Shown: one piece after another, positions 37,501 to 48,700 of the stretch
Numbering within the stretch: position 1 is the first letter of the stretch
Layout of the letters: each line of letters starts with the position of its first letter
DNA from: Planococcus citri
Taxonomy: Eukaryota > Arthropoda > Insecta > Hemiptera > Pseudococcidae
Direction: 5' to 3'
NCBI RefSeq assembly: GCF_950023065.1
Contig: NC_088678.1
Coordinates: forward strand, 80,385,590-80,449,589
DNA length: 64,000 nucleotides
Made by a program: the position numbers and the translations under genes
Notes under the pieces: model-generated
What the model saw: only the letters and a program-made list of their open reading frames with translations
Databases searched by the model: none
Told to the model about the DNA's origin: nothing

Positions 37501-37537
37501 CTGTGACAATAGCAACTTTTCCGATTAATCTGTTCAT
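25599..37537 (-). CDS. DHRS4-like short-chain dehydrogenase/reductase
   Basis: This is a classical SDR resembling DHRS4, an NADPH-dependent carbonyl/retinal reductase of peroxisomes. Seven exons: 37537-37488, 32314-32134, 32058-31981, 29069-28919, 28815-28681, 28562-28507, 25713-25599; about 254 aa. Motifs: cofactor loop TGSTQGIG (residues 12-19), NAAVNP at 91-96, catalytic serine in VSSIVG (~144), YSVSK (Tyr158, Lys162), IRVNCIAPG, and SDDAKYITGETI near the end. The C-terminus is CRL, a plausible PTS1 peroxisomal signal (DHRS4 commonly ends SRL). Oddities: exon 4 ends with one extra base before its only GT donor (28918), so canonical joining to exon 5 shifts the frame; ignoring that base leaves 13 rather than the usual 12 residues between Ser and Tyr. 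Exon 2's donor, GTTGGT, is weak. The gene may be intact with unusual splicing, or recently disrupted. Introns 3 and 6 are loaded with transposons. Confidence 0.85.
25769..28451. mobile_element. 2.7-kb foldback element in dehydrogenase intron 6
   Basis: Ends are TAGTCCGGCAT and its complement, flanked by TTA on both sides (25766-25768 and 28452-28454), as in PIF/Harbinger-type insertions. Arms of roughly 650 bp (25769-26430 and 27885-28451) are inverted copies with some indels; for example GGCCTTACTTACAAAATGGC near 25900 returns inverted near 28335. The central part is the tandem array described separately. No transposase is visible. Confidence 0.75.
26620..27990. repeat. Tandem array, ~165-bp unit, inside the foldback element
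   Basis: CTGAAGTCGTCTTCA recurs at about 27107, 27256, 27423, 27588 and 27755, and each unit also has TCTGCTGGAG and TCGCTGGAGGC. The central units are nearly identical, pointing to recent unequal exchange. Confidence 0.8.
29660..31127. mobile_element. Element G nested in the 29117-31510 element
   Basis: Ends GGGTAAACTGCCCTAATATG and (reverse) AGGTAAACTGCCCTAATATG. TAG lies on both sides (29657-29659 and 31128-31130). Removing it joins the flanks into CCCATAGTACTTGAGTGG, exactly the sequence of the host element's other copies near 29318, which confirms insertion. The interior holds AT-rich DNA and a further nested element. Confidence 0.75.
30496..31105. mobile_element. hAT-like element H with GGTTTCGGTTTT interior
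   Basis: Ends CAGGAGTGCTAACC and (reverse) CAGGGGTGCTAACC. Flanks CCCATATT (30488-30495) and TCCATATT (31106-31113) match at 7 of 8. The outer thirds are degenerate GGTTTCGGTTTTGG runs, forward on the left side and mixed in both orientations toward the right. It is inserted at the inner edge of element G's right terminus, making it the innermost of three insertions. Confidence 0.75.
31558..31944. mobile_element. hAT-like element T, 387 bp
   Basis: Ends CAGAGTCCTGCACGG and (reverse) CAGAGTACTGCACGG, with a perfect 8-bp duplication GTAGGTAT (31550-31557 and 31945-31952). The interior is rich in GCGGTTA/TTAACCG-like words in both orientations. It sits in dehydrogenase intron 3, its duplication ending 28 bases from exon 3. 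Confidence 0.85.
32322..33850. other. Dehydrogenase intron 1, proximal part
   Basis: AT-rich DNA without exons. It contains the tRNA-like sequence at 33520-33585, and two words, GACAAAAATTG near 32747 and (inverted) CATAATTTTGTCAATAGGGATG near 33790, that with ATCCCATCCCTATTGAC frame a stretch of ~1.05 kb as a candidate inverted-repeat element. Confidence 0.4.
33520..33585 (-). repeat. tRNA-like (SINE-type) sequence
   Basis: On the minus strand TGGCCGAGTGAG resembles a tRNA A box and GGATCAATCCCC a decayed B box, about 30 bases apart. No clean cloverleaf acceptor stem is visible, so a SINE head or tRNA pseudogene is more likely than a working tRNA. Confidence 0.4.
33851..34366 (-). mobile_element. 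Candidate LTR fragment (minus orientation)
   Basis: Starts TGTTACAG and ends GATATCA on this strand, so it reads TGATATC...CTGTAACA on the other, compatible with LTR TG..CA ends. Part of it (34100-34240) is similar to 950-1110 in the opposite orientation. Flanking duplications were not found, so the call is weak. Confidence 0.3.
34400..34660. repeat. 21-bp minisatellite, ~12 copies
   Basis: Unit approximately CTCGACACTACTAGCAACTAG with substitutions but almost no length changes. Because 21 is a multiple of three, both strands stay open (Leu/Thr/Ser-rich one way, Ser/Val-rich the other). I do not consider it a gene. Confidence 0.8.
35525..35605 (+). repeat. tRNA-like (SINE-type) sequence
   Basis: TGGCCTAGTTGG (35533-35544) resembles an A box, and GGTTCGAACCCC (35579-35590) is a perfect RNA polymerase III B box, with tRNA-like spacing. 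The acceptor stem does not pair cleanly. Likely a tRNA-derived SINE head or pseudogene. Confidence 0.5.
36108..36902. mobile_element. Inverted-repeat element Z with ATCGACAT/CATCTACA words
   Basis: Ends CCTGTGTAAC and its complement. The interior carries many CATCTACAA, CATCGACAT and TGATGT words in both orientations, plus a perfect 28-bp palindrome at about 36157-36186 (TTTCGCTAAAATTG and complement). Same architecture as the CAGGG elements but different termini; no clear target duplication. Confidence 0.5.
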
Positions 37538-37840
37538 TATACTGGTGTGGAATTGGCTTTTAAAATTGCCATGCGTACACACTTCAGGACGAGTTTAAAA
37601 TTTGAAAAATCTTTGTGAAAAAGTAAGTATGTACTTACAACTTGAACTATCGTTTCACTATGATAAAATTTTAACTGGATTCATGGGAAGCCTGCGATAT
37701 TATTATCCGTTTATATGAGAGTATTTTATTCGTTTTCGAAGGTTAATTATCTTATCTAGTACGTACTAGTAGAGTAGGTAGGAAAGCTGTCCTCTGCACG
37801 GTGCTCCGTGAATCGCGTGTCAGCATTAAACTATTAGTAG
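37538..37840 (-). promoter_or_regulatory. Upstream region of the dehydrogenase gene
   Basis: The ATG at 37537-37535 lies in TATAATGAAC; the sequence before it is AT-rich. I see no definite TATA or initiator element. Confidence 0.25.
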
Positions 37841-38520
37841 GGGTACCATGTCGGTCTATCGTTTCAAAATCGCAAAAGAGTGGCATCGGAATGATATAAA
37901 ATTTTTGCGAGATTCCTTCGAAAGGGGACCATTTCCCGACCCCGAAACCACCATTACATTTTTGAGATCGAATTGCAAAACCGATCCAGGGGTTCCCAAA
38001 GTTGTGAAAATTGTACACTTTCGTTGTCATCTGTTTTGACCAATAAATCCTTACCAAAAGGGGGTAGAGGAGTGCTTATGGTCTCAAATAACTCGTATTG
38101 GATCACTCTTGAAATATCTACCCATGACCATTCTCATTTAGTGATACCCAACATTTCAGTGGTTCCCAAAGTTGAATTTTTGTATTTCAAGGTTTTGAAG
38201 TCACGCATTCAAACGAGTATTGTCAGTAAATAAATTTTGCAATCAAAAAATTTTTCTGATTAAAAAGTTGCAAAATTTTATGACAATTTCAAAAATGTGT
38301 GATTTTTTCCTTAGCATTGGTAGGGGCCGAGGTGAGGGGGTTGGAACGTCGAAAAACGTGATCTAACAAAGTTGCATTCAAACCTGAATTTGAATTTCTC
38401 TCGAGGTTTTACCGTTAAACTATTCTCTTCAGTTGAACTTATGATTGTTCTCGATACACGCAACCACAATCCACCCCCACGCCTCACCCACCCCCCCCCC
38501 TCACTAGAGCTTCAATAACT
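37840..38520. repeat. Large dispersed repeat, left copy
   Basis: Two blocks (37840-38040 and 38150-38520) are present in reverse complement at 46090-46250 and 46500-46860. Shared words include ATTGCAAAACCGATCCAGG and GGTTGGAACGTCGAAAAACG. Confidence 0.75.
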
Positions 38521-38659
38521 TCTAAAAGTGCACTCTGAACGTGAAATAGCTTTACTTGTGAGGTTTTGTTGTTGAAGTGCCGACTCCAAATGAACTTTGG
38601 ATACCTCTCGATGCACTTGACCATGATATCCCCTCTCCTCCTTCTGTTACTGCTCATCT

Positions 38660-41600
38660 ATATATCTATATCTATATATTAAAATTATGACCGGATTCTT
38701 GTGACAGCGAGATCTCAGGAACGGCTGAACCGATTTTGATCGACGAAGTCTCAAAAAAAAGCTTTTGACCCGTAGATGTGCAGGTTTTAATCAAAAGTTC
38801 AAAAAGTTGCGCCGTAAAGCTCAAAAAAGCTCAATAATTGATTTTTGTCCATATGTAGCGTATTCGACGTATACATAGTAGTACATATATTATATCTTGA
38901 AAGAGCATCTAAAAAAGTCAAATGTTGAAGAAAAAAGTTCACAAAAAAGTTGTGCCTTAAAGCTCAAAAAAGCTCAATAATTGATTTTAGCCTATATGTA
39001 GTGCATTCGACATATACAGAGAAATATGTATATTATACCTTGAAAGAGCATCGAAAGAAGTCCAATGTCAAAAAAAAAGTTTACAAAAAAGTTGTGCCAT
39101 AAAGCTAAAAAAAGCTCAATAAATGATCTATATATTAATAGCATCTCACTTTTTCATGTGATCGTTCCTTTGGAAGAACCGCCGAACCGATTTTGTTCGA
39201 CAATGTCTCAAAAAAAAGCTTTTGACCCGTAGATATGCAGGTTTTGGTCAAAAGTTCAAAAAGTTTCGAAAAAAGCTTTCAAAAGCTTCAAAAAGCTCAA
39301 AAATTGATACAGTATAAACAAGCGTGATGATGTTTACGCGAAAGTACGTATGGTCCACCTAGAAAGAGCTTTCCAAAAAATACTTTTTCACCATATTTGC
39401 AAAACTTTTGAAGAAAGCTTAAAGCTGCAAAAACTTGAAAAAGCTTAGATATGATTTAAAAATATAATGGCAAGGCGGTTTTTTTGTGATCGTTCGTTTG
39501 GAAGAACCGCCGAATCGATTTTGTTCGACGATGTCTCAAAAAAAAGCTTTTGACCCGTAGATATGCAGGTTTTGGTCAAAAGTTCAAAAAGTTTTGAAAA
39601 AAGGTTTCAAAAGCTTCAAAAAGCTCAAAAATTGATACAGTATAAACGAGCGTGACGATGTATACGCGAAAGTACGTATGGTCCACCTAGAAACAGCATG
39701 CCAAAAAATACTTTTTGACCATATTTGTTAAGTTTTATAAAAAGCTTAAAGCTTGAAAAAGTTGAAAAAGCTTGGTACATGACATAAACAATTAGAATTC
39801 TTCAATGTCCCATAAACATTTTAAATTACGTAAGAGGTCTACCTGGAAAGTGCTTGCCAAAAAATACTTTTTGGCCATATTCGTAAAGTTTTGAGAAAAG
39901 CTTAAAGCTCAAAAAGGCTCAAATGTCAAATTTTCCTTATTTTATTGTGTAATATGTCGATTGATATGTTTTCAAGGTCGTAGAGTTCGAATCTGGAGTC
40001 ATTTTTTTGGTGGGGTTGTGGTATCAAAACTTCGGAAAGTTCTGATTAAAGCTTTGAAAAGCTTCAAAAAGCTCAAAAAATTCAAGGCAGTATAAATGAC
40101 TGTGTCGATGTATACGCGCGAGTACGTATAGTCTACCTAGAAAGAGCTTGCCAAAAAATGTTTTTTGACCATATTTGTAAAATTTTGGAAAAAGTTCAAA
40201 GCTCGAAAAAGTTCAAAAAACGTTATACATGACATAAACAATTAGAATTTTTCAGTACCCAATAACTATTTTAATGTATGTCTGGTCTACCTAGAATGTG
40301 CTTGCCAAAAATACTTTTTGGCCATATTCGTAAAGTTTTGAAAAAAGCTTGAAGTTTAAAAAAGCTCAAATGTCAAATGTTCCTTATATTATCGTGTGAT
40401 ATGTCGATTGATATGTTTTCGAGGTCGTAGAGTTCGAATCAGGAGTCATTTTTTTGGTGAGGTTGTGGGGTGAGTCATGGAGGAGCTTAAAGCTTTAAAA
40501 AGTTCAAAAATCGTCATAGTTCATAAGAACAATTAAAATTCTCCAGTGCCCAATGAATATTTTAAAGTATGTATAGTCTACCTATATCGAGCTTGCCAAA
40601 AAATACTTTTTGACCATATTCGTGAAATTTTGAAGAAAGCTTAAAGCTGAAAATTTTTTAGAAAGCTTCAGATATGACATGAAAAATTAGTATTCTCCAG
40701 TACCGAACCAATATTTAGAGTACTCATAGTCTACTTATTTTTGCTGACCAATTCAGTAGATTTTTCACTGTTTTGCAGTAAAAAACTACTGCTTTTAAGA
40801 AGCCAAAATGTCGTGGACTGCTAAGCAGTGAAATTTCACTGTTTCAAATTTAGAGAGTAGAAAAAGCTTGCCATAAAATACATTTTGACACATTCGCAGT
40901 TTTGAAGAAAGCTTAAATGAAATCCTAAAGCTTAAAAAACATGAAAAAGCTTCATACAATCAGTATTCTCTACTACTCAATAATAATTTAATTTGAAAAT
41001 AGCTTTTAAGCTTAAGTTGTGATGGTTTTTATCATAAGTTGAAAAGTTTCTGAAGGGAGCTTTAAAAAGTTTTTAAAAAGCTCAAAACAGAAAAACAACA
41101 GTGTTGATGTACACATGAAAAAGTGTTATTTTTAGCACATTGGGTATCCAAATTAATCCTCGAACCATGGTTTCATTTTTTTGAGTTCTGGAGTGGTTAT
41201 ATCTAGCATCTCACTTTTTCATCAACTTATGCAAGTTTTGGACTATTTGGGAAAATCTCTACTGTTGTATGTAGGAGTTTAGATTTTTCAACTGAGGGGT
41301 TGAATTTTTTTGTGAGTCCTTGAGAAAATTAGAATCCGTTTTGAGGAAATTCCTAATTGCATTTTTGACTCAGAAATTTTGAAATATTTCTAAAATTTTG
41401 TCAAGTATTTTGTTAAATTTTTTTTTCTTTAGTCCAAAAGGCTCATAAATCTGAGGGGTTTAATTTTTTTGTGAGTTCTTGACAAAATTAGAATCACGTT
41501 TTAAGGAAATTCCTAATTGCATTTTTGACTCGGAAATCTTGGAATATTTCTAAAATTGTGTCAAGTAAGTATTTTATTGAAGTATTCTCCGGTACCGAAC

Positions 41601-41700
41601 CAATATTTAGAGTACTCATAGTCTACTTAGAAAAAGCTTGCCATAAAATACATTTTGACACATTCGCAGTTTTGAAGAAAGCTTAAAAAAGTTCCTGGTC
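38660..41700. repeat. Degenerate tandem array with GCTCAAAAAGCTC words
   Basis: Units of about 340 bp share GAACCGATTTTG(A/T)TCGACGA, AAAGCTTTTGACCCGTAGAT and CCTAGAAAGAGC, best seen at 38740, 39190 and 39510. Later copies are more diverged (39840-41700). No exon is supported in these 3 kb. Confidence 0.75.
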
Positions 41701-42973
41701 AAAGTTAAGTGAATGTTTGAAATTTTCAGTCATGTGCTATTAGATCCAATCCGATGTGTTAGTTTCATTTCAACTGTAGGAAAAAACGAGTCTTTTTGGA
41801 ATTTTTCAGCAACTTCTGCTGAAATAGTGATAAGTAGGTAACCTAATTCGCAATTTTGCTTAAAACTTGAAATTTTTGCCAACTTTTTGAAAAATGAAAC
41901 CATGACTTTTCAGGCAATTGTTATAAGAAAGATGATACTTTTTCTCAATTTTTGTAGAAAAGTAGGACATTATTTTAATGAATGATAAAACAATGACAGA
42001 GTGATGCTTTTTAGGATATTTTAGAGAACAATTTACGCTTTGTGTTATTTTTGATGAAAAAGTAAGAATTATTGGAATTTTTGCTTTGAAACAATTTTTT
42101 TTCTGTCAATTATTAAAACAGCCATAACCTTTCACAATTTCCGGCAAAAAGCAACAATAACAATGTTAGCAAAAAGCAAGACTTTTTGGAAATTATGGGC
42201 GAAAAAAGATATGTACTTTCAAAATTTTCAAAATGAACAATTCACATGTAGAAGAGGAGCGCAGTATGCGCGAAAAACGGGTCATCTAGTTATCATTAAA
42301 AGGACATTTTTGAAGTTGAAAGTTGTAATATTTTTACAAAAAAATTATTCTATGAAACAAAATGAAAAAATGAAAATGGATATAGGATAGCATTAGGGGT
42401 TGCCTTAAGACAATCAGACCTTTTTTGTATTTCCTTCTGTAGGAGACGCTAAATCGTGAATTGTAGTTGCAAGTCCCCAATTTTCATAGCCTCCCTGCTA
42501 GCTGACACTGTGTTTTGAGAAAAAAATCAAGTACCTAAGTAAAAAAATATTTTTGGAAATAAGTATAAGCTTTTTGAAATGAAAAAACTTGGTCATTTTT
42601 TGACCTAAAAAAAAATTTAAATTTTTTTTGAAAAGTTACCAGAATTTATTTTTTTCAAATTCTCTCATTTTTTTAGTTTTTCATGGCAATTTTTCGATAT
42701 TTTCGAACTTTCTTTTTGGGAAGACCTCGAACCTGCGTCCCTCCACCGCACCCCCTCACAAACTAAGCTCTGGTGGAACTGGTAACAATTTATTCTACTC
42801 ACTTTGCTTCAAAAATAAAATATGGATGAGATGTTCTTAAAAATAGAATTGCTAATCAATTTCAATTTTTTTTTCAAACTTTATTCTGCAACTCCAAAAT
42901 TAAAAATTGAAACTCACATTTACCAAAAAAGAAATCACACCGGACATTTCATATTTTCTTTATGACTTTCAAG
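41700..42973. other. Gene-free stretch with a tRNA-like sequence
   Basis: AT-rich DNA. On the minus strand, GCAGGTTCGAGG (42725-42736) is B-box-like and GAGCTTAGTTTGTGAGG (42754-42770) A-box-like. No protein-coding exon recognised. Confidence 0.4.
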
Positions 42974-43510
42974 CAGGGATGGAAACCGTAACGGAAATTT
43001 TTAACCGAAATAAATTTTAACCGCTAAAATGAGGCAAAAACTGTAACCGTAACCATAACCATAACCGATATTATTGATTTGAAATTTTTTAACCATAACC
43101 TTAACCGATTCATTTTTTTGTTTTGGTTAAACACATAACGATTATTTTTTTGAGTAAAAATCTCATTTTTTTTGTTAAAATAAAATATAACATTTATTAT
43201 GATTTTTGAGAAAAAAAGGGCTCAATTTTTCTAAAATTTTCTTCAAACTCAAAAAACGGCTGTAAAATTGCATTTTTCTCATTTTTTTGGCCGCAGGCAC
43301 ACTTTTTTGACATTAAAAGTGCAATTAATTTTTGATAAATGAAAAAAACCGTAACCTTTATTTTTAACCGTAACCTTTATTTTTAACCGTAACCTTTATT
43401 TTTTTGGGTCATAACCATAACCCTTAACCGTAACCATAATAAATAATTTTGAAAAAAATAACCGCTAAAAAAATAACCGATATTTTTTTTCATTTCGGTT
43501 TCCATCCCTG
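42974..43510. mobile_element. hAT-like element B with AACCGTAACC interior
   Basis: Ends share CAGGGATGGAAACCG in inverted orientation. The perfect 8-bp duplication CTTTCAAG lies at 42966-42973 and 43511-43518. The outer parts are runs of ACCGTAACCATAACC; the centre is AT-rich. 537 bp, no ORF of note. Confidence 0.87.
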
Positions 43511-43810
43511 CTTTCAAGAACTCACTTTGTCAACACTGAGCACTTTAACAGATACCTCATTTGATTTCGTTATTTTCAAGCACACAGGTTACATAACTGT
43601 TACGAACAGTCATGAGGTCACAAGATGCTACAAAACATACAAAATTGAGAAAAAAACGGAAAATTCGATTTTGGTTTTTGGTTTGTGAGAGGCAGGATGC
43701 CTGTAACCGCCTTAGCGATTATTAGTATAACTCCCTTTTTGCACAATATTACTCGATCTATTTATAGGGAGATACTTCGTTACTTGCTCTCTCTAAAATT
43801 ATACCTACTA

Positions 43811-44711
43811 GGTATGACAATTATAAAACGACACTTTTGACACAGATGAAGTTGTAGTAACACTACAACAATGAACGAGGTCTCGTTCGAAAGAGGAGTG
43901 GATTCTCTACTACTGTGCAAAATTTCGAGTCGATTGGATGAATTTTGCGTGTTTTGTAGCTGCTTGAAGTGAACAACTTTTAGAGCCTCGTCGTGAAAAT
44001 GAGTGTTGCAAATTACTTCTCAGAGGAATATTCATCTCCTCAAAACATCTTAGCGTCTCCTCACCATTTCTCCTCACCAGTTTCGATTCCCTGTGACCTT
44101 TACTTCGTTCTCAGATGGTTTTTACTTGAATATCAACATCAGTTGCATTTCTGAGGACGACTCAAAAACTTTCACTCAAATTTTGAGAAAGTCACCTCTG
44201 AGAGAGTCAAGGCAGTTTTCTAAAGGGATGCATTGAGAATAAATATGATGCCCTGAGTTGAAGGATGACTACACTGATGATATATGAGGTCAATCTACTT
44301 AAACTTTTTTTTTTACTCACCTCAGAGGATGTTTCCTCAGAGCCGCTTGGGAACAAGTTTTTCATGACCTACTTTTTGTGAGATTTTGATCACTTGATCT
44401 TTCTCCAAAATTTTCTTACCTCTTCTAAACATCTCATTTGACCTTTTCAGACCTTAAACTCTCCCCCAACTCAAAAGTTTGATCTCCTTGACTCAAATAT
44501 CTTCCTCAAGTTACTCCTCAAAGTTTCACGACGAGGCTCTAAAAGTTGTTCACTTCAAGCAGCTACAAAACACGCAAAATTCATCCAATCGACTCAAAAT
44601 TTTGCACAGTAGTAGAGAATCCACTCCTCTTTCGAACGAGACCTCGTTCATTGTTGTAGTGTTACCACAACTTCATCTATGTCAAAAATGTCGTTATATA
44701 ATTGTCAGACC
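43811..44711. mobile_element. 901-bp element V with ~190-bp terminal inverted repeats
   Basis: 43811-43997 and 44525-44711 are inverted copies differing at only a handful of bases, beginning GGT(A/C)TGACAATTATA. The interior has CCTCAGAGG/CTCCTCA-like words. No clear target duplication. Low divergence suggests recent activity or gene conversion. Confidence 0.75.
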
Positions 44712-46085
44712 TCGTATACTGGAAGTAAGGGGAACGTGGGGGATTCTCTGCTCGTGGATCCGGCAGCAACTGTTGCAAGATCACGAGCAAGGCTCTTCAC
44801 TTAGCACCGGAATCTCGAGCTCTCTGGAGCTAAGTCAATGTTGTAAATATGTATTCTCGCTTCGGCACCGGAAAATGTGAAAGTGCTTGGTCCTTAAGAT
44901 CAAGTACCATTTATCGTGTTTAACCCACTTCTAGCGTGGTAATTAGTGTTTCCCTGAACATATTGATTAGTTCGACATAATCAATATGGCTCTTTTGAAT
45001 GCACATTTGATCACCCCAGGCATCAAAGGCATTTCTCGCATTACATCGAACCTCGTGTGTTATGTACCTATCAAGTACCTGGAATTAGTGAGTACACCGA
45101 TTGGATAGGTAATATGTACAGTGTCTTTGGTAAGTATTGAAAAATACTTATTTGGGCCTGATGGTTCCCTCAATTAATTATAGTTTAGCATTAGTTAATT
45201 AAGTTAGTTGAAGTAGGAATATTATATTGACGTAGCCTACCCAAGTTAACTCATAATAATTGTAACTTCATCTCAATTATTGGTGACATTCTGGCTAATT
45301 ATGTATTAGGTACTCACTTAATATGTAATTAATTAGAATTCTTTCCTTATCCAGGTTGTAATGGCAGGTAATGCACCTGATCATTTCATTATGTTCAATT
45401 GTGTAGTTTGTAATTGCTTTCTACGAACCTTCTTATATGTAACTAATATTTAATAAAGACATTTTAGTAGTCATCACGAATGTGTTTTATTATTATTAGA
45501 GTACATACGTGATTAGTTAGGATAGGATTATCTACCCCACTTCATCTCTAGAGCTATCCAGGTAAGTGGTAATTATTCCCCACATAAGGAATAATTATCA
45601 TCCCGCTCCAGTAGGAATTAAATACAACGATTCCCACCATCTAGATAATTACCTATCTAACCATATCAGGCTCACAGTTTTCTTTGAATTTATATTTGGT
45701 TTTTGGTTAATTGGTTATGATCAAATATTTTTTATTTTTTGTTTTGAGTTTTGCACACAACCGATTTATGTTTGGTTTATTCTTCGTTTTCGGTTTTTTG
45801 TTTTTCAACAGTTTCAACCCCAAGAACTTACAAATGAGATGAAAAATGAAATAAAAGTTGAAAAATGACAAGATCGATACATAGGCATAGATTTCTTCAA
45901 AGCTATGCATTTATCCATAGAATCGCAAACCTGAAAATGAAATTGAAGTGTAAACTTTTTCGAAACTTAGACACCTACACAGTTGAAGAAGAACACAAAT
46001 AATAGCTGAAAACTGTTCACCAAAATCAGATCAAACGCTAACCTACCTATTTAGAAGTCGCTATCTTCTTCGTCATCACGCTTCT
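44712..46085. other. Possible LTR-derived sequence
   Basis: Less repetitive than its surroundings. ATAAGGAATAATTATC near 45587, following a GGGG-free ATTCCCCACA, is similar in reverse complement to TATTCCTTACGTGGGGAATA at 53047-53066 inside the solo LTR, suggesting a relative. AATAAA occurs near 45452. Ends not defined; no pol or gag frame seen. Confidence 0.3.
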
Positions 46086-46865
46086 ATCCCCTTTTGGTTA
46101 AGATTTATTGGCCAAAACAGATGACAACGAAAAGGTACTCAATTTTCACAACTTTGGGAACCCCTGGATCGGTTTTGCAATTCGATCTCAAAAATGTAAT
46201 GGTGGTTTTGGGGTCAGGAAATGGTCCCCTTTCGAGGAAATATCGCGAAAATTGTATATCTTTCAAATCACTAGTAGCCGTTGGTGTATTTTTTTTTTAA
46301 CCATTTCTGGCGTGAAATGCAATCTTAGGGTCAAAAGTGGACTTTGAGTGATTATGGAGGCTTAAGTGGGGTTGTGGGGATTGATTGTGGATACGTGCGT
46401 CGGAAAATATGTAAAGTTCATTAATTATAGAGTCAACACTTTAGCAACATAACCTCGCAAGTGAAGCTATTTCAGGTTTAGTGCGCTTTTAGTAGTTATT
46501 GAAGCTCAAGCGAAGGGGGTGAGGCGAGGGAGGGTGGATTGTAGTTGCGTGTATCGAGAACAATCATAAGTACAAATGAAGAGAACAGTTCAACGGTAAA
46601 ACCTCGTGAGAAATTCAAATTCAGGTTTAAATGCAACTTTGTTAGATCACGTTTTTCGACGTTCCAACCCCTCACCTCGGCCCCTACCAATGCTAAGGAA
46701 AAAATCACACATTTTTGAAATTGTCATAAAATTTTGCAACTTTTTTATCCGAAAAATTTTTTGATTGCAAAATTTATTTACTGACAATACTCGTTTGAAT
46801 GCGTGACTTCAAAACCTTGAAATACAAAAATTCAACTTTGGGAACCACTGAAATGTTGGGTGATC
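46086..46865. repeat. Large dispersed repeat, right copy
   Basis: Reverse-complement counterpart of 37840-38520. The two blocks occur in the same left-to-right order although each is inverted, so the pair cannot be one simple inverted duplication. Confidence 0.7.
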
Positions 46866-47082
46866 AATTTTATTGTTCCTCAAATTCATTTTTAGCCCTT
46901 CCAGCGCAATTTGAAATTTCTGGAGAAAATGAATGCGAAAAATAGAGGATATAAATTGAATTTCAGCTTTTCACGCCGAACGGCATCAGAAGAGGGGAAC
47001 AGAGAATTTTTCAAATTTTTATTACAGAATCGCAGGACAAAATTATAGCTTCACAATAGGAATTGTACTGAGCAATGTGCTG

Positions 47083-47830
47083 TGATATACTACTATGCCG
47101 TACGTGGTATGTTTAGGGCGAGCCCACATGGTAACACTGCATCGCGTTGGCAGCACTGCGTTGTATTCTCGTCAGCTAGCCGTAGGAGCCAAGCGATGAG
47201 AGTACAGAACGTCAGTAGCTTGTTCGGTTCGAAACGGATAGGTTATTCAAAGTCAAACGGTTAATGCAGTCATTTAGTATATAAGTTTTTACTCGCGCGT
47301 GTTAAGTGTTAGTTATTATTTCATTTAGTTTTAATTAGGTTACTTATTTTAAGGTCGATGCGCTCACGATGTCGTCGGAGTGAGGCCAGAAGGATTGATG
47401 ATCTACTGGTCGCCATCACGGTTAGAATACGTCAACGAACGTACGGGAATCTCCGTTGAGAGATACCTTATGACCACCCCCTCGTCAATGTACGAATGAA
47501 ACCTCGCCAATGTGCGAAAGGTGCATTGAGTAAACACATATACTACATCAAAGTATGTAATTGTATGAACCATTTGACATGTTAACCCCTTCTGACTACA
47601 TCAAAGTATGTATACAGATAAGTCATGTAAAGTGTTGTTAATCTCATGCACATTATAAATATCTATTCTTGTGTTTCTCGTTGTTATTTATGGTGTGTGT
47701 GAAAACATCTGTTAAGAGTGTAAATGCAACTTTTCCTACTCACGCCCTAGCCGAGCATATGAGGTATTCTGGTAAGTGTTTAGAAGAAATGCTTTAAGGA
47801 ATATTTCTAGGAAACAACACGACAGTAATG
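47083..47830. other. Candidate solo LTR or promoter-like region
   Basis: Higher-complexity stretch with TGTGATATAC near 47089, a TATA-like AGTATATAAG near 47276 followed by GCGCGTGTTAAGTGTTAG, and later GTGTTTCTCGTTGTTA. The layout recalls an LTR U3-R-U5, but neither end nor a duplication was verified. Confidence 0.25.
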
Positions 47831-48269
47831 TCAGCATTAGGTACCCTCCTAAGATCAGTACCTTAAAATCATTACTTTAAGTCATTTTACCCTCTTACAG
47901 TGCTAAAGTCAATTTGGGTAACTTTAATGGGGTTTTCTGGAGAACTAGAATTTCCACAAAGTCTTTGATGAAAGCTCCACAACATCTTGAAAGCATCCCC
48001 AGTGGCAAATAGAAAAGAAAAGAAATCCGAGCGAAGGGAGGGCAAAAATGCTTTCGAAAATGTGTATTTCGTCGAGAAGTAAAAAATTATTTTTTTCTAA
48101 AAATGACAATTTTTCTTACAAAAGAACTCATTTTTCCTTTCATCTGAATTTCCTGATGGCTCAATAGATGAGTTTTTTTAAAAAAGAAATTTCAGGAGCA
48201 AAAACTTTTGAAAATTCGTAGGTATGTAGTTTATTATTTTTTGTTTTAGACATTTTTACAGATGTTCAG

Positions 48270-48700
48270 ATGGAGTTAAATTTCGAAAAAAAAAAAAAAA
48301 AAAAAAAAAAAAACAGAAAAACAAACAAGTCTGAGTGAAGCGAGGGCTGAAGTTATCGAAAATTTGAAACGGCACCTCCTTCTCGCTTTAAATAGTTAAA
48401 ATAGATAAGGCTCAAAGTATGAAGTTCCTAGAAATGACAGCGCTGCTGTGATATGATTGGCTAATCCTGTTTATTAGAAATTTATGCGTTACAACTTTGA
48501 GAAGCTATGTGTTTCGTTCGCTAAACAAGCAATTAATAAACGCCCTGAGATTAAAAGAGTTTCGTGTAATTTTTCATATCGAGTAAAAAAAGTACAATTA
48601 TTCGCAAGAATACTCCGTAGCGAATTCACACCTAATCCAAGATGTAAATATTATACCTATCATTTTTTTTTTTTTTTTTTTTTTTGCAAGAATAGATAAA
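48270..48700. repeat. Poly(A) and poly(T) tracts
   Basis: A run of more than 30 A at about 48280-48312 and a run of about 25 T near 48662-48686. The opposed tracts may be tails of two short retroposons. Confidence 0.5.

Noticed and set aside
45566..45868. Phe/Ile-rich 100-codon frame
   Set aside because: Composition follows T-rich DNA; it starts in LTR-like sequence and has no motif.
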